Of a stretch of DNA of 64,000 bases, positions 9,278 through 17,849 are shown one piece after another; position 1 is the first letter of the stretch, and each line of letters opens with the position of its first letter. Both the position numbers and the translations under genes were made by a program. A model generated the notes under the pieces. The model saw only the letters and a list, made by a program, of their open reading frames with translations. It was not told the origin of the DNA and made no database searches. The DNA lies in contig JBARIW010000127.1 of assembly GCA_049799955.1 (NCBI GenBank), forward strand, positions 8,140 to 72,139, in the 5' to 3' direction. The stretch comes from JBGTFE01 sp049799955. GTDB taxonomy: Bacteria; Acidobacteriota; Blastocatellia; Pyrinomonadales; Pyrinomonadaceae.

Positions 9278-10663
9278 ATGATACGTCGTCTGATTTTTCC
9301 GCTGGTTTTCTTCAGCGCCGCAATAATATCCGGTCTGTCGTATACAGACACTGCATCGGCTCAAGTACTTTCGACTGGGGCTGTTTCCGAATCGAACCCG
9401 GCGGCGACACTGACTGTTCCGCCCCAATATCAAATTTTCGATATTGGCGTTGTACAGGCAGGCGACACCGCATCGCAGGGGTTCGGCGCATCGACCGGCG
9501 GCGTCGCTGTCGGACGGAGCGTCCGCACCGGCGGGGCGCAGGCGTTTACCTGGACGCTCGGCGGCGGCATCATCGGACTGCCTAATCTTGCGGGACGCGC
9601 GTTTTGTGTCTCGAACGGCGCGAATAACAGCGGCATCGTTGCGGGCACTTGCGCGTCCACTTTGTTCGGAACGAGCCGTTTGCCCGTCGTCTGGCAAAAC
9701 GGCGTCGTGTCGCAGCTTCCGCTTCCCGCAGGCGAAACGCTCGGCGACGCCAACGACGTGAACGCTTCGGGCATAGCGGTCGGTTCGGTTAATAGCGGCA
9801 GCCTTCAGCGAGCCGCCGTTTACGGCAGCGTAAATGCGTTTGTCATAACCCAGACCACTTCGAACGGCAGTTTTTTTCTGACCGCATTCGGCGTCAACGA
9901 TTCCGGTCGTGTAGTCGGTACGGGAATCGACCCGAATAACGCCGCCCGCAATGTCGGCATGGTTTATGACATCGGCGGCGGCTCCGCCTTCGAAGTCGGC
10001 GCGCTGTCAGGCGCTAACGGCGCGCTGGCTTTTGCCGTCAGCAACACCGGTTATGTCGTCGGTTCGAGCATGATGAATCAAGGTTCGGGACTGCCGTTTA
10101 TATGGTCTCAGGCTGGAGGAATGGTGGCGATTCCGCTTGCTGCGGGAACGACGCAAGGCTCGGCGCGCGCGGTCAATTCGGCTGGCTGGACTGTCGGTAC
10201 GGATTCTTCGGCATTCGCTATTCCGTTTCTTTACGACGGCGCCGCCACCTATCGTCTGGCGGACCTTATTCCTGCCGGCACGGGTTGGGATTTATCAACC
10301 AATACGTCGTCGTCGGCTCTCGGAATCAGCGACAACAACGTCATTGTCGGAACCGGCGTTTTCAACGGTCAGGTTCATGCCTACGCGATGGTTCCGGTAA
10401 TCAACGTCTCGCTCGGCGGGCGCATACTGACGGCAGGCGGTAATGGCGTCAGCAATGCCAAAATCACAGTGTCCGGCGGAAATCTGCCGGCTCCGATTAT
10501 GGCGCGAACGGGCAGTTTCGGTTATTACAAACTCCAGGGAATACAGTCGGGAATAACATATACCGTAGCTGTCTCTGTCAAACGATATGTGTTTGCCCAG
10601 CCGACGCGAATGGTTACACTTCAGAGCGATGTCAGCGACTTTGATTTTGTGGCGCAACCTTGA
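9278..10663 (+). CDS. Exported HAF-repeat beta-propeller-like protein with C-terminal regulatory-like domain
   Basis: About 461 residues from the ATG at 9278 (an upstream alternative start at 9233 would add 15). A signal peptide (LIFPLVFFSAAIISGLSYT, cleavage near ASA) is followed by repeats of the HAF type: AFTW...GG..LPNLAG, VNASGIAVGS, VNDSGRVVGT, VSNTGYVVGS, ISDNNVIVGT. These repeats are typical of extracellular proteins. The last ~85 residues (VSLGGRILTAGGNGVSNAKI...) look like a carboxypeptidase-regulatory-like Ig fold, often a surface adhesin module. Role unknown, probably cell-surface. Confidence 0.75.
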   Translation: MIRRLIFPLVFFSAAIISGLSYTDTASAQVLSTGAVSESNPAATLTVPPQYQIFDIGVVQAGDTASQGFGASTGGVAVGRSVRTGGAQAFTWTLGGGIIGLPNLAGRAFCVSNGANNSGIVAGTCASTLFGTSRLPVVWQNGVVSQLPLPAGETLGDANDVNASGIAVGSVNSGSLQRAAVYGSVNAFVITQTTSNGSFFLTAFGVNDSGRVVGTGIDPNNAARNVGMVYDIGGGSAFEVGALSGANGALAFAVSNTGYVVGSSMMNQGSGLPFIWSQAGGMVAIPLAAGTTQGSARAVNSAGWTVGTDSSAFAIPFLYDGAATYRLADLIPAGTGWDLSTNTSSSALGISDNNVIVGTGVFNGQVHAYAMVPVINVSLGGRILTAGGNGVSNAKITVSGGNLPAPIMARTGSFGYYKLQGIQSGITYTVAVSVKRYVFAQPTRMVTLQSDVSDFDFVAQP

Positions 10664-10765
10664 GCGGGCGTGTTTATTATAAGCACGTCCAAAACACTCA
10701 ACAAATTAAATTACGGATACGGCTGAAAATGCCAAAATTGAAAATAAATGTCCAAAATGGCGTCC

Positions 10766-10800
10766 AAAAAAGAAAGAAGCAACGCTGAACATTGCTTCTT
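10766..10800 (-). terminator. Intrinsic terminator downstream of the old tRNA-Thr end
   Basis: Read on the minus strand, a 9-bp stem (10792-10800 with 10774-10782) is followed by a T-rich tract (complement of 10766-10774). It sits immediately beyond the displaced tRNA 3' fragment and is probably the original terminator of tRNA-Thr before the island inserted. The same architecture recurs at 22997-23026. Confidence 0.65.
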
Positions 10801-10814
10801 ATACCGTTAAACAT

Positions 10815-10861
10815 TGGAGCCGGTGAACGGATTTGAACCGCCGACCTGATGATTACAAATC
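10815..10861 (-). repeat. att site: displaced 3' end of tRNA-Thr (47-bp direct repeat with 23043-23089)
   Basis: These 47 bases are identical to the 3' part of the intact tRNA-Thr gene (23043-23089) and in the same orientation. The copy stops in the anticodon stem, after which similarity to the tRNA is lost. This is the classic footprint of a tyrosine-recombinase element in a tRNA gene: the element restores the tRNA at one end and leaves a fragment at the other. Confidence 0.9.
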
Positions 10862-10972
10862 TTAAAAAGATATTTATTTAAGTTTCGATAAGTTTACTAA
10901 ACATTGAAATAACTTAGCTTACAGTTATTACGAGTTTAAGTGAATTTGTGTAAGTATTGATAGGTTTATTAC

Positions 10973-10998
10973 ATTTGACACACCATTGACACACCAAA
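10973..10998 (+). repeat. Left-end copy of tandem 11-mer TTGACACACCA
   Basis: Two head-to-tail copies of TTGACACACCA lie 112 bp inside the left att repeat. The same 26-base string is found at 22974-22999 near the right att. Paired short direct repeats at both ends are what arm-type integrase-binding sites look like; that role is an inference. Confidence 0.7.
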
Positions 10999-11002
10999 GT
11001 TT

Positions 11003-11191
11003 TTACATTACCGTGATTAATTCATTCCAATCTGTCGTATTACTTTGATTTTTTCTTGGTTGTTTCATTTTCCAATTGCCTTCGGTTTTTACGCTTGCAA
11101 ATCTGACGGTATATCTGCCGAATTTTTGATTTATCTCGTCTATTACTTTTATCAGATTGTGTTTTTGCTGGAATTTTTCATCATCAAGCAT
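11003..11191 (-). pseudogene. umuC 3' remnant (DUF4113-like C-terminus of DNA polymerase V)
   Basis: The minus-strand frame encodes LIKVIDEINQKFGRYTVRFA...NWKMKQPRKNQSNTTDWNELI, which matches the pattern of the UmuC C-terminal domain (LM..ID.IN..FGR.T..FA....W.M......S..TT.W..L). Nothing of the polymerase catalytic part is present upstream; a stop lies four codons before the only ATG. So this is a leftover tail of a Y-family polymerase gene, placed directly inside the island's left end. UmuDC-like genes are common cargo of integrative elements. Confidence 0.7.
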
Positions 11192-11464
11192 TCTCTTTGT
11201 TAGTTTATGCTTAAATGCCTTTATTTCTAGAATTATTAGTCAACGTAATCAAATAGAAATAAAATACTATCTCTACAATAAAAAAATTGCTTTTACTGAA
11301 AAATTTGTATATCTTAAATTCGTTCAAGACAATTTAACCAAACTTTTAAAGAAACTGTCAGTAATTTCTTCCGTCTGTATTTGAGGTTTCCAACTGACAG
11401 CAAACTTGCCGAAATAAATGTTATTGATTTCACCCTATAAAATTTCTCAAAGGCGAAGAAAAAT

Positions 11465-13210
11465 ATGAAATATCTCGTTCTGCTCGAAACATCAGGTAAT
11501 CAACGATATATATTTTCAACCAACAAACTACGCGAAAACGTCGGCGCATCCGAATTGACCTATCAAATCGGCACAAAAGCTGTGATGAAAGCAATCGGCA
11601 AATATGACATCGTCAAAGATGACAAAGATGGTAAAAAATTAATAAGTTTTTTGTTTAATTCCACTCAAAATCCGCCGATTGAAACGCAAAATGATGATGG
11701 CGTCGAGATTGTTATGGCAACTTCGGGAAAAGCACTAATTTTGACAAAAACCTTTGATAAAGCAAAAGAAATTGTTAGAAAAGTAACTCAAGCCGCACTT
11801 GAAACTATCCCCGGATTAACCGTTCACGGCGCAATTTGTAAAGTGAAAGATTGTGAAAAAGTCGATGAATCCGACGAAGCAGACAGATTGCACGAAGCAG
11901 TTGGCGATGTTCACAAAAAACTTGAAGAAATCCGCTATCAAATTCCGAGTAACCTTCAACGCTTTCAGCGTCTGCCTTTTGTCGCAGAATGTAATTCGAG
12001 CAATTTGCCTGCCGAAAAACTATATATTCACGAATCGGTAAAGGGAAAAGAAGCAGAAAAGCCGCATTCTATTGTTTCAATTACCAAGCAGGAAAATTTA
12101 AAGAAAGGTAAGACTAGGCTTGAAAATTCAGTTAAAACACACGAAACGGATTTACATTTCGCCGATAATATAAATGCTTTGGAAAAACATTTCAAAGAAA
12201 CAAATTGGCTCGCCGTTATTCACTCCGACGGAAACGGTTTAGGACAGATTTTCCTTGATTTTCAGCAACACATTAAAGCAGAAGATGGAAACGAATATCG
12301 TGAAAAATACCGCAAATTCTCGCTTGGACTCGATGAATGCACGATAAAGGCAACTGCTTTCGCTTTGAAAAATTTACAAACCGCATATCGTGCGAATCGA
12401 AAAGATAAAGACAAAGACTCAATCGAAGTTCCGGCAATTCCTCTGGTTTTGGGAGGCGATGATTTGACGATAATTTGCGATGGACAATATGCCATCAAAT
12501 TTACCAAAGATTTTCTAAATAAATTTGTTGAAGAAACTAAAAATCCGAAAATCCAAGATATTTTTCCTAACGGTATTTCGCTTGGAATTTGCGCCGGAAT
12601 TGCGATTATCAAACCTCATTATCCGTTTCATCAGGCTTATCGTTTAGCAGAACAGCTTTTGCAGTCGGCGAAGAAATCAAAAGAAGTTTCGGTGGCGCTT
12701 TCCGCGCTTGACTATCACGTTTTGTATGATTTGGGCAGCGTTGATTTAGCGGAAATTCGCGGGAAACTCAAACACTTCAAAGTTGCCAGACCTTACATCG
12801 TTTCAGATGAGCCGGAAAAAATAATCGAAAAATTAAGCGAAGAAGAAAGAGAATTAGCCAAAGTTTGGGTTGATAATCATCATTTTAACAAACTTTCGAT
12901 TCGAGTTGAAACAATGCGGCAAGAAGAAGACGGCAAACGTAAATTACCGAATTCACAGCTTCATACGCTCCGCGAAAGGCTGCATTTGGGAACTGCCGAA
13001 GCCGATGCATTTGCTAAAACTATTACTCATCGTTACGACAATACTGAAAAGAAAGATGAGCCTTTCAAGAAATTGTATGTTGAAAAGGAAACGCTGTTTT
13101 TTGAAGAAGATGGCGCTGACGGAAAACATAAATTGACACATTTTCTCGACGCAATGGAAATCGCCGAATTTTGGAAAGGGTTTGAAAACGGAGGTGAAAA
13201 TGAGCGGTAA
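11465..13210 (+). CDS. cas10: Cas10, HD-less, type III-D2
   Basis: The large subunit of a type III effector, 581 residues, shorter than usual. It starts directly in the first palm domain (YIFSTNKLRENVGASELTYQ, residues 15-34) and has no HD nuclease domain, so no DNase activity is expected. The cyclase palm is intact: HSDGNGLG at 253-260 and GGDD at 330-333, the metal-binding motif that makes cyclic oligoadenylate from ATP on target-RNA binding. The C-terminal ~180 residues are helical. First gene of the cas operon; its end overlaps the next start by 11 nt. Start ATG at 11465 follows a purine-rich gcgaagaaaaat. Confidence 0.9.
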   Translation: MKYLVLLETSGNQRYIFSTNKLRENVGASELTYQIGTKAVMKAIGKYDIVKDDKDGKKLISFLFNSTQNPPIETQNDDGVEIVMATSGKALILTKTFDKAKEIVRKVTQAALETIPGLTVHGAICKVKDCEKVDESDEADRLHEAVGDVHKKLEEIRYQIPSNLQRFQRLPFVAECNSSNLPAEKLYIHESVKGKEAEKPHSIVSITKQENLKKGKTRLENSVKTHETDLHFADNINALEKHFKETNWLAVIHSDGNGLGQIFLDFQQHIKAEDGNEYREKYRKFSLGLDECTIKATAFALKNLQTAYRANRKDKDKDSIEVPAIPLVLGGDDLTIICDGQYAIKFTKDFLNKFVEETKNPKIQDIFPNGISLGICAGIAIIKPHYPFHQAYRLAEQLLQSAKKSKEVSVALSALDYHVLYDLGSVDLAEIRGKLKHFKVARPYIVSDEPEKIIEKLSEEERELAKVWVDNHHFNKLSIRVETMRQEEDGKRKLPNSQLHTLRERLHLGTAEADAFAKTITHRYDNTEKKDEPFKKLYVEKETLFFEEDGADGKHKLTHFLDAMEIAEFWKGFENGGENER

Positions 13211-15584
13211 CTCACATGGACAAATTGTTTTGATATTTGAATCGGATTGGCACGTCGGCACCGGCACAGGAATTCCGGGAAGCACGGATAAATTGATTTT
13301 CCGCGATGCGGACGGTTTTCCGGCTGTTCCGGCTAAAACTTTAAACGGCATCTGGCGCGATGCGATGGAAACCTTGACGCTCGGTTTGGACGACGGAGAC
13401 GAAAATAATAAGCGTTGGCAAAAATGGGTTGTTGCGATTTTCGGAAATCAACCTGCTGAAAAAGGCGCAGACCCGACAATCACTCCTTTTCAATCAATTC
13501 TAACTCTGCGACCGGCGCGAATTTCCGAAGATTTGCGGGCTGCAATCGGTACTGATGAAGACGGAAAAAAATTCAAACAAGCATTAACTTTTATCAAAGC
13601 CGGAATTGAGATTGACAACCAGAGCGGAACGGCGAAGGAAAATCATCTGCGTTTTGAAGAAATGGGCAGATGCGGAACAATTCTGGAAGCGGCGTTTGAT
13701 GCGCGAACCGACAACGAAACAGCGCAAGCATTACTTGCTTTGAGCGGCGAATTGATTGAAAGAATCGGCGGAAAACGTCGGCGCGGCGCGGGAAAATGCA
13801 AGTTTGTAGTCAAAGGTTTAATGACAAAAGATAAAGCAATCGAACATCTTCAAACTTTTGCAGATAAAGACGCGCCCGAAGTTCCGGCAGTTAATAAAAC
13901 CTCAAACGATATTGATTTGGAAAAAGCTAATGATTCGACCGAATGGCGAACGCTCGAATATCGTTTAACTTTGCAAACGCCGGTTTCGATTGTAACGGCG
14001 GTTTTGGGCAACGTTTCCGAATCGCTCGATTTTATTCCGGGAACTTATCTTTTACCGCACGTTACAAATGGTTTGAATAAAAAAGAAGTTCGTTCCGCAG
14101 TTGCCAACGGCGACTTTCAAGTTTCGTTCGCAACTGTTGAAATTGATAAAAAGCGCGGCTTTCCGATTCCGAAAGTTTTTGCGAAAGAAAAAATGAAGCA
14201 AAAAGAGAGAGATAAGGAAGAAATTTATAATCGTTTGCTTGAGCCTTTAGAAGAAAAGTTTCAAACCAAACCAATCCGCGAAGGTTTCATTTCGGAAATA
14301 AATTCAAACACGCTCTCGATTGCCGAAACGCCGCAGACGCTTTTGATTCACAACACGGTTGACGATAAGTTTCAGCGTCCGACGGAAAATGTCGGGGGCG
14401 TTTTTTCGCGTGAAGCAATCAAAGCCGGAACAGTTTTGCTTGGCGAGATTCGTTGGAAAAAGTATTTGAATTTGAAGGATGAAGATTTTGGGAAACCGAA
14501 AGAATCCGTCCGGCTCGGAACTTCTAAAAAGGATGATTACGGTTTGGCGGATTTTGAAATTGTCGGGAAATCGGAAAGTTTCGAAGCTCAATCAGCTGCG
14601 AATTCTAAACCGCAAGGATTGGTCGTTTATCTCGCGTCGGACATTTTGCTTCGCAACGACAACTTGCGGCAGACGAATTTGGTTGAAGATTTGGCGAAAA
14701 AGTTAGGCGATAAATTAGGTGTAAAATTGACCGAAGCAAAACCTGAAACAGGTTTGATTTCGTCAATTATCCAAGTTCGTCGCATCGAATCTTGGCAAGT
14801 GAGTTGGGGCTTTCCGCGCCCAACTTTGACGACAATGGCAGCCGGTTCGGTGGTCGTTTTTGAAACTGAAAACAAAATAGATTTGACAAAAGTCAAAGAA
14901 ATCGAAGCAAACGGAATCGGCGAAAGACGCGGCGAAGGTTACGGACAAGTTGTTTTCAATCCGCCAATTTTGAAAGTTTCAAAACCCGCTTGGCAAAAAG
15001 GAAAACTAACCGAAGCTGAAAAATCGAAAGATGCCGGAAAACTTGACGACGATTTTTCCAGACAAATCGAATTAACGGCGTGGCGCGAAGAATTGAAAGT
15101 CGCAGTTTTGAAAATTGCGGCAAATGAAGATTGCCGCGAAAAGATTTTCGGCTTTGAGATTAAAGTAGAAAACGGCGAGAAAAAATCAATCCCGCCGATG
15201 AGTCAAATCGGCGGACTTCGCTCCGTAATAAGTCGTTTGCAGAATAAAAGTAGTGTCGAGCTTGTCAAATCTTGGCTTGAGCATTTGGAGAAAACTTCAA
15301 ATCGCCTTGAAAAATGGCATAAAGACAAAAACAAAGCCATTGAGAAACTACAAAAAATTAAGAATTTGGTTGGAGAAAAAAGTGAAATTTGGAGAGTTTT
15401 GCGTGAGGCGAAAATTGACGAAAAAACTACTTGGCAAAAACTTAAATCTATAACTAGACAAAACTTAGAAGAAGACGAAAATCTTTGGGCGGAGGCGATT
15501 CGAGCATTGTTCTTCGCTTGCCAACACGCGCACAAACGCGACCTTGAAAAAATGGAATGGAAAAAGGAGGCGGCAAATGGCTAG
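13200..15584 (+). CDS. Cas7-Cas5-Cas11 fusion, type III-D2 backbone subunit
   Basis: About 794 residues from the ATG at 13200, preceded by the strong box ggaggtgaaa. Residues 1 to ~205 form a Cas7/RAMP fold: a TDKLIFRDADGFPAVPAKTL thumb region in which D30 aligns with the catalytic Asp of Csm3, and a glycine loop GGKRRRGAGKC. Residues ~248-590 form a Cas5/Csx10-like RAMP ending in GIGERRGEGYGQVVF. The last ~180 residues are charged helices (LKIAANEDCREKIFG, LVKSWLEHLEKTSNRLEKWH), fitting a Cas11 small subunit. This Cas7-Cas5-Cas11 order is the hallmark of the III-Dv complex described from Synechocystis. Domain borders are estimated by eye. Confidence 0.85.
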   Translation: MSGNSHGQIVLIFESDWHVGTGTGIPGSTDKLIFRDADGFPAVPAKTLNGIWRDAMETLTLGLDDGDENNKRWQKWVVAIFGNQPAEKGADPTITPFQSILTLRPARISEDLRAAIGTDEDGKKFKQALTFIKAGIEIDNQSGTAKENHLRFEEMGRCGTILEAAFDARTDNETAQALLALSGELIERIGGKRRRGAGKCKFVVKGLMTKDKAIEHLQTFADKDAPEVPAVNKTSNDIDLEKANDSTEWRTLEYRLTLQTPVSIVTAVLGNVSESLDFIPGTYLLPHVTNGLNKKEVRSAVANGDFQVSFATVEIDKKRGFPIPKVFAKEKMKQKERDKEEIYNRLLEPLEEKFQTKPIREGFISEINSNTLSIAETPQTLLIHNTVDDKFQRPTENVGGVFSREAIKAGTVLLGEIRWKKYLNLKDEDFGKPKESVRLGTSKKDDYGLADFEIVGKSESFEAQSAANSKPQGLVVYLASDILLRNDNLRQTNLVEDLAKKLGDKLGVKLTEAKPETGLISSIIQVRRIESWQVSWGFPRPTLTTMAAGSVVVFETENKIDLTKVKEIEANGIGERRGEGYGQVVFNPPILKVSKPAWQKGKLTEAEKSKDAGKLDDDFSRQIELTAWREELKVAVLKIAANEDCREKIFGFEIKVENGEKKSIPPMSQIGGLRSVISRLQNKSSVELVKSWLEHLEKTSNRLEKWHKDKNKAIEKLQKIKNLVGEKSEIWRVLREAKIDEKTTWQKLKSITRQNLEEDENLWAEAIRALFFACQHAHKRDLEKMEWKKEAANG

Positions 15585-17292
15585 ACTGATATATTCACGA
15601 TTAAGAATCAATGGGAAACTCACGGCGGAAACGCCGCTTCACGTCGGTGGAATTGGCGGCAATGCGGATTCCGATATGGCTCTTGCCATCAACGGCAAAG
15701 GCGAATTTTATGTTCCAGGCACGAGCATTACGGGAGTTTTGCGAGCGTGGTGCGAGAGAAGTTTCGGCAGAAAATTGACGGAAGATATTTGGGGATTTCA
15801 AGAGAAAAACTCTCAAATAGCCGGAACGAAAAAAGATGAAAGCCACGCAAGTTTTGTTCTAGTTGAAGACGCGACCATCGAAAACGCAAAAGATGTTTTG
15901 ACCGAAATCCGCGATGGCGTTGGCATTGACCGCTTTTACGGCACGGCGGCAGACGGCGCAAAATACGACCGCGAGATTTTGCCGAAAGGCTCGAAATTAG
16001 ATTTCAAAATGACGGTTGAGATTGGCGAAAACCGGAATGCAAACCAAATCAAAGCTATTTTCGGACATCTGCTCGAAGCCCTGCAAAACGGCGAGATTCG
16101 TTTCGGCGGTTCGCGCACACGCGGACTCGGCAAGTTGCGGTTGTCGCTGACAAAACAAGTAAGCGACGAAAGTTTGCTTGGCTTCGACAAAATTATTTCT
16201 GCTCTCAAAAGAAAAATTGAAACGGAAAATGAAACGACGGAGAATATTGACACAAAAGCCGAAATCGAAAGATTGATAAAAGCTGACAAAACAACAAAAC
16301 CCGATTCAAATGCGCGGCTTGAAATCACGATTGACTGGTCGCCCGTTCAGCCCTTGATGGTCAAAGCCGGTTTTGAAGGAATCGGCGTTGATATGCTGCC
16401 TCTCACGTCGCAAAAAGACGGCGGCGAACTTGCGCTCGTGCTGCCCGGAAGCTCGATAAAAGGCTCCATCCGCAGCCAAGCCGAACGCATTATGCGAACT
16501 TTACTCGATTGCGAAGATAAAGGCGAGAGATTTCGCACAAAAGATAATCCGAACTTTCACGACCAAATAAACAAAATTCCTTTGGTTGACGAAATTTTCG
16601 GCGCGAAAGCTGACAGCGGTGAAGATAAAAATGGCATCGAGAAAAGGATTAAAAAAGGTCGGCTCGGAGCTTTGTCGATTGACGATTGTTTTGCCGAAAA
16701 ACCCTTCGACAAGGAAATTTGGAACGAAATAACGACCGCGAAAACTACCGTTACCAATATCGAAAATAATAAAGAAACGGAAGTTTCCTTCGGACAGCAA
16801 CCGCTTTGGCAGGCATTGAAAAAAATCAAACACAAACCGAAAGACAAAACCGGCGCGGAAATTGATAAAGAAATCGCGTCGTTTGCCGTCGAACATCACA
16901 ACGCGATTGACCGATTCACTGGCGGCGCGGCGGACGGCGCATTGTATTCGGTCTTAGCTCCGACCAAAATCAGTTGGGACAAAATGCAAATTTCGCTCGA
17001 TTTTTCACGAATTCAAAATGAGGACAGACAAATTGAGAAAGCCGAATGGCATAAATGCCTGATGCTTCTTTTATTAGTGTTGAGAGATTTAGCCGAAAAT
17101 CGCTTGCCTTTAGGTTTTGCGACAAATCGCGGAATGGGCGAAATTGAAGTAGAAAGCATTGAGTTAAAAGGCAAAAATCTTAAAGAAATTGGTTTAGACG
17201 GTGATGTTTTAATCAAAATGGAAAACGGCAAATTTACCGCAAGCGATGACTTGAAAAAATTAGGAGGCAAAGAATGGTGGAAAACGAATTAA
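15577..17292 (+). CDS. Cas7-2x (tandem Csm3-like RAMP)
   Basis: About 571 residues from ATG 15577 (box aaaggaggcggcaa). Two Cas7 domains are fused. The first (1 to ~205) has LHVGGIGGNADSDMALAING, with D33 in the position of the Csm3 catalytic Asp, then YVPGTSITGVLRAW and the glycine loop GGSRTRGLGKLRL. The second (from ~248) has GIGVDMLPL with D272 at the same place, LPGSSIKGSIRSQAERI, and a final LGFATNRGMGEIEVES loop. It would make two adjacent backbone positions and two target-RNA cleavage sites. The start overlaps the preceding gene by 8 nt and the end overlaps csx19. Confidence 0.88.
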   Translation: MARLIYSRLRINGKLTAETPLHVGGIGGNADSDMALAINGKGEFYVPGTSITGVLRAWCERSFGRKLTEDIWGFQEKNSQIAGTKKDESHASFVLVEDATIENAKDVLTEIRDGVGIDRFYGTAADGAKYDREILPKGSKLDFKMTVEIGENRNANQIKAIFGHLLEALQNGEIRFGGSRTRGLGKLRLSLTKQVSDESLLGFDKIISALKRKIETENETTENIDTKAEIERLIKADKTTKPDSNARLEITIDWSPVQPLMVKAGFEGIGVDMLPLTSQKDGGELALVLPGSSIKGSIRSQAERIMRTLLDCEDKGERFRTKDNPNFHDQINKIPLVDEIFGAKADSGEDKNGIEKRIKKGRLGALSIDDCFAEKPFDKEIWNEITTAKTTVTNIENNKETEVSFGQQPLWQALKKIKHKPKDKTGAEIDKEIASFAVEHHNAIDRFTGGAADGALYSVLAPTKISWDKMQISLDFSRIQNEDRQIEKAEWHKCLMLLLLVLRDLAENRLPLGFATNRGMGEIEVESIELKGKNLKEIGLDGDVLIKMENGKFTASDDLKKLGGKEWWKTN

Positions 17293-17849
17293 CAAACATA
17301 AAACTGAATACGAACAGAGCGGACGGAAAAACTTTATCCGAATCGGTTGCGGAATTTATTAAAGTTTTCGGAGAATCGTTACCAAAAACTTTCGCCGTTC
17401 TTTATTCTCCGGGCGATTGTTTATTATCTCTGGTTGACGAACAGGGTAATTTTACGGCAAAGGCAAACGAAGTTGCTTTGAACAAAATTTTTGAAGCGCG
17501 AATTTTTAACGATGTTGCCGAACTGCGCTGGCTCAATGAAACAGATGGCTGCGGTGCGGCGGCAGTTTTATCTAAAAAAGAATTTCCGTTTTTCGGTAGA
17601 ACCCAGACGACGGAAAATTGTGTCGAAACAATTAAACAAAATTATCTGCTTTGGGGCGAAATTTCGCCAAGCAATCAAGCCGACGAAAATTGGACGGAAC
17701 TCGCCGAAGCGCGAATCGGCAAATTCTACGTTCCAATCAAAACGACTTCGCGGGCTTGTTTTGAAGCAAAAGAATATCTGAAAGAATTTGCCGACGGAAA
17801 CGTCGCGGTTTTTGAAGAAAGATTGACGGGAATTTCGGAGGTAAAATAA
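17274..17849 (+). CDS. csx19: Csx19 (TIGR03984-like), type III-D accessory subunit
   Basis: A 191-residue protein matching the Csx19 pattern: EARIFNDVAELRW (about residues 73-85), NYLLWGE (~122-128) and LAEARIGKFYVP (~143-154), followed by a REY/KEYL-like helix. Csx19 is a structural subunit specific to III-D systems, located near Cas10. The ATG is preceded by a strong AGGAGG and overlaps the end of cas7-2x by 19 nt; its stop overlaps the next ATG (TAATG). Confidence 0.82.
   Translation: MVENELTNIKLNTNRADGKTLSESVAEFIKVFGESLPKTFAVLYSPGDCLLSLVDEQGNFTAKANEVALNKIFEARIFNDVAELRWLNETDGCGAAAVLSKKEFPFFGRTQTTENCVETIKQNYLLWGEISPSNQADENWTELAEARIGKFYVPIKTTSRACFEAKEYLKEFADGNVAVFEERLTGISEVK

Noticed and set aside
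11157..11384. 75-codon plus-strand frame between the island end and cas10
   Set aside because: Low-complexity translation, overlaps the umuC remnant on the other strand, no ribosome-binding site. The stretch 11192-11464 probably holds only the cas operon promoter.
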